Of a DNA stretch of 64,000 nucleotides, positions 59,958 through 64,000 are shown piece by piece. A program made the position numbers and the translations under genes. Every line of letters starts with the position of its first letter. The stretch's first letter is position 1. Under the pieces are notes generated by a model. That model was not told where the DNA came from, did not search any database, and was given only the letters and a program-made list of their open reading frames with translations. Source of the stretch: Cenococcum geophilum 1.58 (lineage: Eukaryota > Ascomycota > Dothideomycetes > Gloniales > Gloniaceae); NCBI GenBank assembly GCA_001692895.1, contig KV748197.1, positions 501,813 to 565,812 on the forward strand. Direction: 5' to 3'.

Positions 59958-61872
59958 TATAAAAGTTAGCTATAGTATAGTCGCTTTAGAAAAGGACAAT
60001 TAAATATTAGAAATTATAATTAATAATAGCAATTTACTAAATCTTTACCTATTTAAACTATTTTTCTATACTTATATATAGTACTACTTATTCTCTATAC
60101 TCTATTACTATTATCTATTTTTTTTATTTTTTTAGTTAGCGCTATAATATATAAGAGGGGAGCTAAAGTACTTAAAAATACTATTAAAAACACTTTTAAA
60201 GCGCCCAAAGAAGTAGATATACTACTTGTATAAACATAGTTTACAATTATTGAATAACTTAAAGGTTTTTAAATATTTATTCTAAATATAACTATATATA
60301 CTAATACTATAAAGATATTTATTAATATTCTAGTTGTCCTATTTAAAGTCTTTAAATACTATTATAGGACTTAGTTAATTAAGGTATAAGCGCCGTAAAG
60401 AACATATGCAAGCCTATATAATTAGTAGTCTATTAACTTAGATATTAAGCTAAGGAGCAGAAGGTAGAAAAGGACACGTCTATATATATATACTAAGGCT
60501 TAAGCAAGCCCCCTAACTAGATCCGTTACGGTGCCGTAATAAATACTAAAAGTTTATTATCTAAAATATATATTAAGCTAATTAATATTACAGCCTTTAT
60601 TTATTTTAGCTTAATTAATTAACTACTATTATTATATTATAAAGTTTAAAGAATCTTAAAATACCTAAAGAAGTAAATAATATAGATAAATAGTATAAAG
60701 TAGAGGGAATAATAGAGGTATGGTTAAAATATTTAGAAAAGACTTAGAGGGTTAATCTTATAATTAAATATAGGGCTACTACTAAAATATAAAAAGAGAT
60801 TACTAAATAGCGTAACTATATACACCATTTAAAAGCTATTACTACCTTTAATAATACTATAAGAATAAAAAGTATAATATTATATACTCTCTTAAATTTA
60901 AATTAAAGTACTACCTAATATAACCCTACTATTTAGCGCGTTAATTGGAAGTAATAGAATAGAAAAAAGCTACACTTAATATATTAGGTCTATCTTTACT
61001 ATTAAAGGTTAAGTATAGTAAATACCTATAGAATAAGGAGGATAAATATATAAATATATCTCTAGGTAGCTGTAAGTACTATTAAAGTAACTCTTATAGT
61101 ATAAATTAATCAATAAGCTCTCCTTTCTAATAATAATAGTAATAAGAGACTTATATTATAGTTGTATAATTATTAACTAATTACATCTAATAGTAAAAAC
61201 TATTAGTATTAGTAGCATAGTAGCTTTTAATAAACTAGATATAGTAGTAAAACTAGTAATAGAACTAGTAAATATTATAATAAGTATATAATACTATATA
61301 AGTAGTAGTGGCTTTTTTTATATTACTAATTATTACCACTAGTTATTTTATAGTAGATCCTATACTAAATATAAAATCTTCTTTAATGCCTTCTTTATAG
61401 GGTACTCTATTAAATTTTATTCTATTCTCTAAAGCGCCTATTAATCTCTACTATTTAATTTTAAATATATTTTCTACTAGCCTACTACCTAGTAGCCCTA
61501 CCAATAGTATTATTAAATAATTAAATAGTAAGCTTAGCGTCTCTATTATCTAGCTTTTACCTATATCTCTACTAAAGTAGGATTAATTTTAGTGAATAAG
61601 TATTATACCTTTAAGATATTTAAGTATATATTGGCCTATTAATTATATAGTAGATAACTTAAAGGACTTTAGAACAAATTAATAACGTTATAGTACTATA
61701 GTAAAGACCTTATTTAATATATTAATTAATAGGCACTTTATATAATCTTATTCTTCCCTTTATCTAAATATATTATATATACTACTACTTAATTCCTACT
61801 TATAAGAAATACTATTTTTACCACTTTATTAAATCTTTGGACTTTTTAGGTTTAAGTAAGTAGTATTATTAG
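59958..61872. other. RIP-saturated 1.9 kb, unidentified
   Basis: Among the most TA-rich parts of the window. The plus-strand reading near 60750-60900 (KYRATTKI.KEITK.RNYIHHLKAITTFNNTI) looks like degraded coding sequence but matches nothing I know. No shared repeats with other parts were seen. Confidence 0.35.
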
Positions 61873-62280
61873 TACGGAAGGTGTACCCAACTATATTGCA
61901 GGATGCAGCTACGACGCCCCCGTAGGATTACGTCAGTAGGCGCGAAGATAGGAGTTACGACCCCTGGAAACGGCAGCTTATGCCCGCGCCGGCGGAAACA
62001 ATAAAGAAAGGCGTAAAACTAGAGGCTATAGAAGGCTCCCAAGCCGTACGAAAGCGTACCAACTCTAGGAGGAAACTCTTATACAGACTGCTGGGGGGCA
62101 GACTGGTACTCGGGTAATACCGTTATAAGATATCCAAAAGAACTGGTAAAACTCCCCATAATTGGTGGTAGCAGCCAACTGCTTATAGATTGGGACCAAA
62201 GCACTAGAAAACTAGAGTAGAGGCCTAAATAAGTAGGCATGTTAAACTCTACTATATTACTAGTTAATATATAACTACCT
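61873..62280 (+). mobile_element. Module W fused to LINE LC
   Basis: Reverse complement of 42144 to about 42555, with transition differences, and ending at exactly the same W terminus (ATATATAACTACCT). It is followed directly by a LINE truncated at a different point from LB. This copy keeps more CG and CA than the LB copy. Its left end at about 61873 is a truncation; W in LB continues further. Confidence 0.8.
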
Positions 62281-64000
62281 GTCCAAATAAGGCCCTAAAA
62301 ACCTGTGGGCCACTTATAGCACCTTGGCTTACAAATATAGCCAGAGCATGCTTTACTATAGGCTACCACCCGCGACTTGGAAGATCTATAACGACGGTTA
62401 TCTTACAAAAAGAAGGCAAAGCAGATTACTTAATCCCAGGAAGCTACCGCCCTATTACCTTAGAAAACACCCTTAGTAAGATCTTAGAAAGGGTAATAGC
62501 GGAACACATAGCAGATATAGTAGAGTAACACGCCCTACTACCACAAAGCTAAATAGGGGCAAGAAAGAACCGCTTAACACTATTAGCACTTACGCTACTC
62601 GCTACCACCATTAAATCTGCATAGGCGATGCAAAAGGACTTCGTAGTATTAATGCTTAGCCTAGATATTAGTGGTACCTACAATAATATACCCCACAAGC
62701 GTCTCCTGTATATCCTTAGGGCAAAGGGCTTTCTAGAATAGATTATATAATTTGTCTAAGGGTTTATAGGCCAGAAAGAAACATTACTAGTCTTTAGCGG
62801 ATACTAGAGCCCCCCTATTACAGTTGCAACAGGAATACTACAAAGATTACCCCTCTCGCCTATACTCTTCCTTTTCTTTATAAGCAACCTACTTAACTCC
62901 TTTAAAAAAGGGGCGACCTAGGGGATAGGCTTTATTAACGACACAAACCTAATTATATACGGGCTAATAGCCGCAGAGAATTGCAGAACACTAGAGAAAG
63001 CCTATAACACTTATATAGAATGGGTAAGATATTATAGAGTCTAATTCTTACCAAAGAAATACCAGCTAATCTATTTTATAAGAAAACGTAACTAATCTAT
63101 AGATCTCTAGCATATAATTCGCATCTAAGGCTTTAGGGGTTAACTAGTTTAGGGCCTAAGGGTACTAGGAGTATAGGTAGACAGTAAGCTCTGGTAGAGC
63201 GTATATGCGGCATAAGCGGCCTATAAAGGCCAAGTATAGTTTATCGCTTTATCTAGGATTATTAATTCTATATAGGGTCTATACTTCTAGAGGTCACGCC
63301 TACTATATATAGCAGTCGTCTAGCTAACCATAATATATAGATCCAGTATTTGGGCTATTAGAGAAACTAAAAAGGGCCCCCCAAAATTACTCCTTAAACC
63401 ACTTTAAAAGGTCTAAATAGCCTGCCTTTAGAGTATTACAGGCAGGTACAAGCGAACGGCTACAGTACTGCTTAAGAAGGAATCCAATATTCCCCCCCTA
63501 TAGTTATATATTAAAGCCGCTGCAATATAAAGGACGTAAAATAAATATAACTTTAATATTATAAAGTATATTAAGACACGCCTAAGTAAACTATAGAGGG
63601 ACCCTAGGGTGCCCTATAGGAGAATAAACTAACAACCCTAAAGTAGGGAAGAGATATTAGAGAAATAGGTAAAGAAAGTAAAAGAAGAATAGTGTCGCTT
63701 TAGGGCCCAGGCCTATATAGAGGAGGAAGGGAAACGCGTAAGAGGTTAGTAAAGATAATAGTAAGATAGAGAAAGGAGCTAAAGTAGAATATATAAGAAC
63801 GCTAGGAAACCATCTACCGCAATGCAATACTAATTAGACTAACGCTAGAGAGGTAAATAGGAGTCGAAGGTATAAAGGCTAACTTAGGTAAGACAAACCT
63901 AAGCTATAGCATAGTTAACGCCATAGGGGGTAAATACCTAAGGGCTCCAAGAAGGCCTAATAAAGGTAGAAAATATAATAGCAATACTCTTAAGAACAGG
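62281..64000 (+). pseudogene. LINE ORF2 fragment LC (RT to C-terminus)
   Basis: A 5'-truncated Tad-like LINE on the plus strand, running off the right edge. It reads SYRPITLENTLSKILERVIAEH (about 62440-62510), LSLDISGTYNNIPHKRLLYIL (about 62655-62715), then LLVFSGY.SPPITVATGI (about 62785-62840). The catalytic box FINDTNLIIYG is at 62931-62963, where the family has FVDD. The later tail ends in RAPRRPNKGRKYNSNTLKN-type sequence at the edge. It is the least damaged of the LINE copies, but stops remain. Endonuclease and ORF1 are absent and replaced by W. Confidence 0.85.

Overview
This window looks like a gene-poor, AT-rich transposon graveyard from a filamentous ascomycete (Pezizomycotina). I found no intact protein-coding gene, tRNA or rRNA. 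Nearly every recognisable coding stretch is full of stop codons made by C-to-T and G-to-A changes, CA/TG dinucleotides are scarce and TA is everywhere. That is the signature of repeat-induced point mutation (RIP). Element classes (Ty3/gypsy with chromodomain, Ty1/copia, Tad-like LINEs) were recognised by reading degraded translations and by pairing repeats inside the window. Names such as C1, C2, G1-G3, LA-LC, W and L4 are mine.

Layout. 1-2660: minus-strand copia remnant C1 (gag to protease, running off the left edge). 2661-4260: 3' end of a gypsy of the G3 family with its 3' LTR. 4737-10080: nearly complete LINE LA (minus). 10306-15471: three gypsy fragments (G1a, G1b, G1c), with a 102-bp solo LTR inside G1a. 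15472-16953: LTR L4 copy and a LINE 3' fragment. 16954-36090: one minus-strand copia (C2) broken by two complete gypsy elements, G2 (18556-24744, target duplication ATAAT) and G3 (26960-34981, target duplication GTTAG). Removing G2 restores the C2 reading frame. 37001-42143: second LINE copy LB, carrying a 187-bp solo LTR (40831-41017). 42144-43480: module W fused to the truncated 5' end of LB. 44030-44194: solo L4 LTR. 44609-45049: a MITE with 19-bp terminal inverted repeats and TA duplications.

The right part is different. 47240-49000 holds a RIP-damaged pseudogene of a SANT/Myb protein with Asn/Ser-rich segments, and 53805-56010 a RIP-damaged pseudogene of a DUF7025/AAA+ ATPase. 50665-51854 is a little-mutated LTR-like segment bounded by GTTTA repeats. 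56990-59830 is a large minisatellite of 12- and 15-bp units whose orientation flips twice. The right end (61873-64000) is a second W module fused to a LINE (LC) truncated at a different point.

The elements do not act together as a pathway. What the window records is an order of events: insertion of C2, nesting of G2 and G3, RIP, then a few insertions that still look unmutated (solo LTRs at 12117, 40831 and perhaps 50665-51854). The most interesting observations are the two W-LINE chimeras with one fixed W end and two different LINE truncation points, the paired base changes in the L4 LTR hairpin, and the orientation-switching minisatellite.
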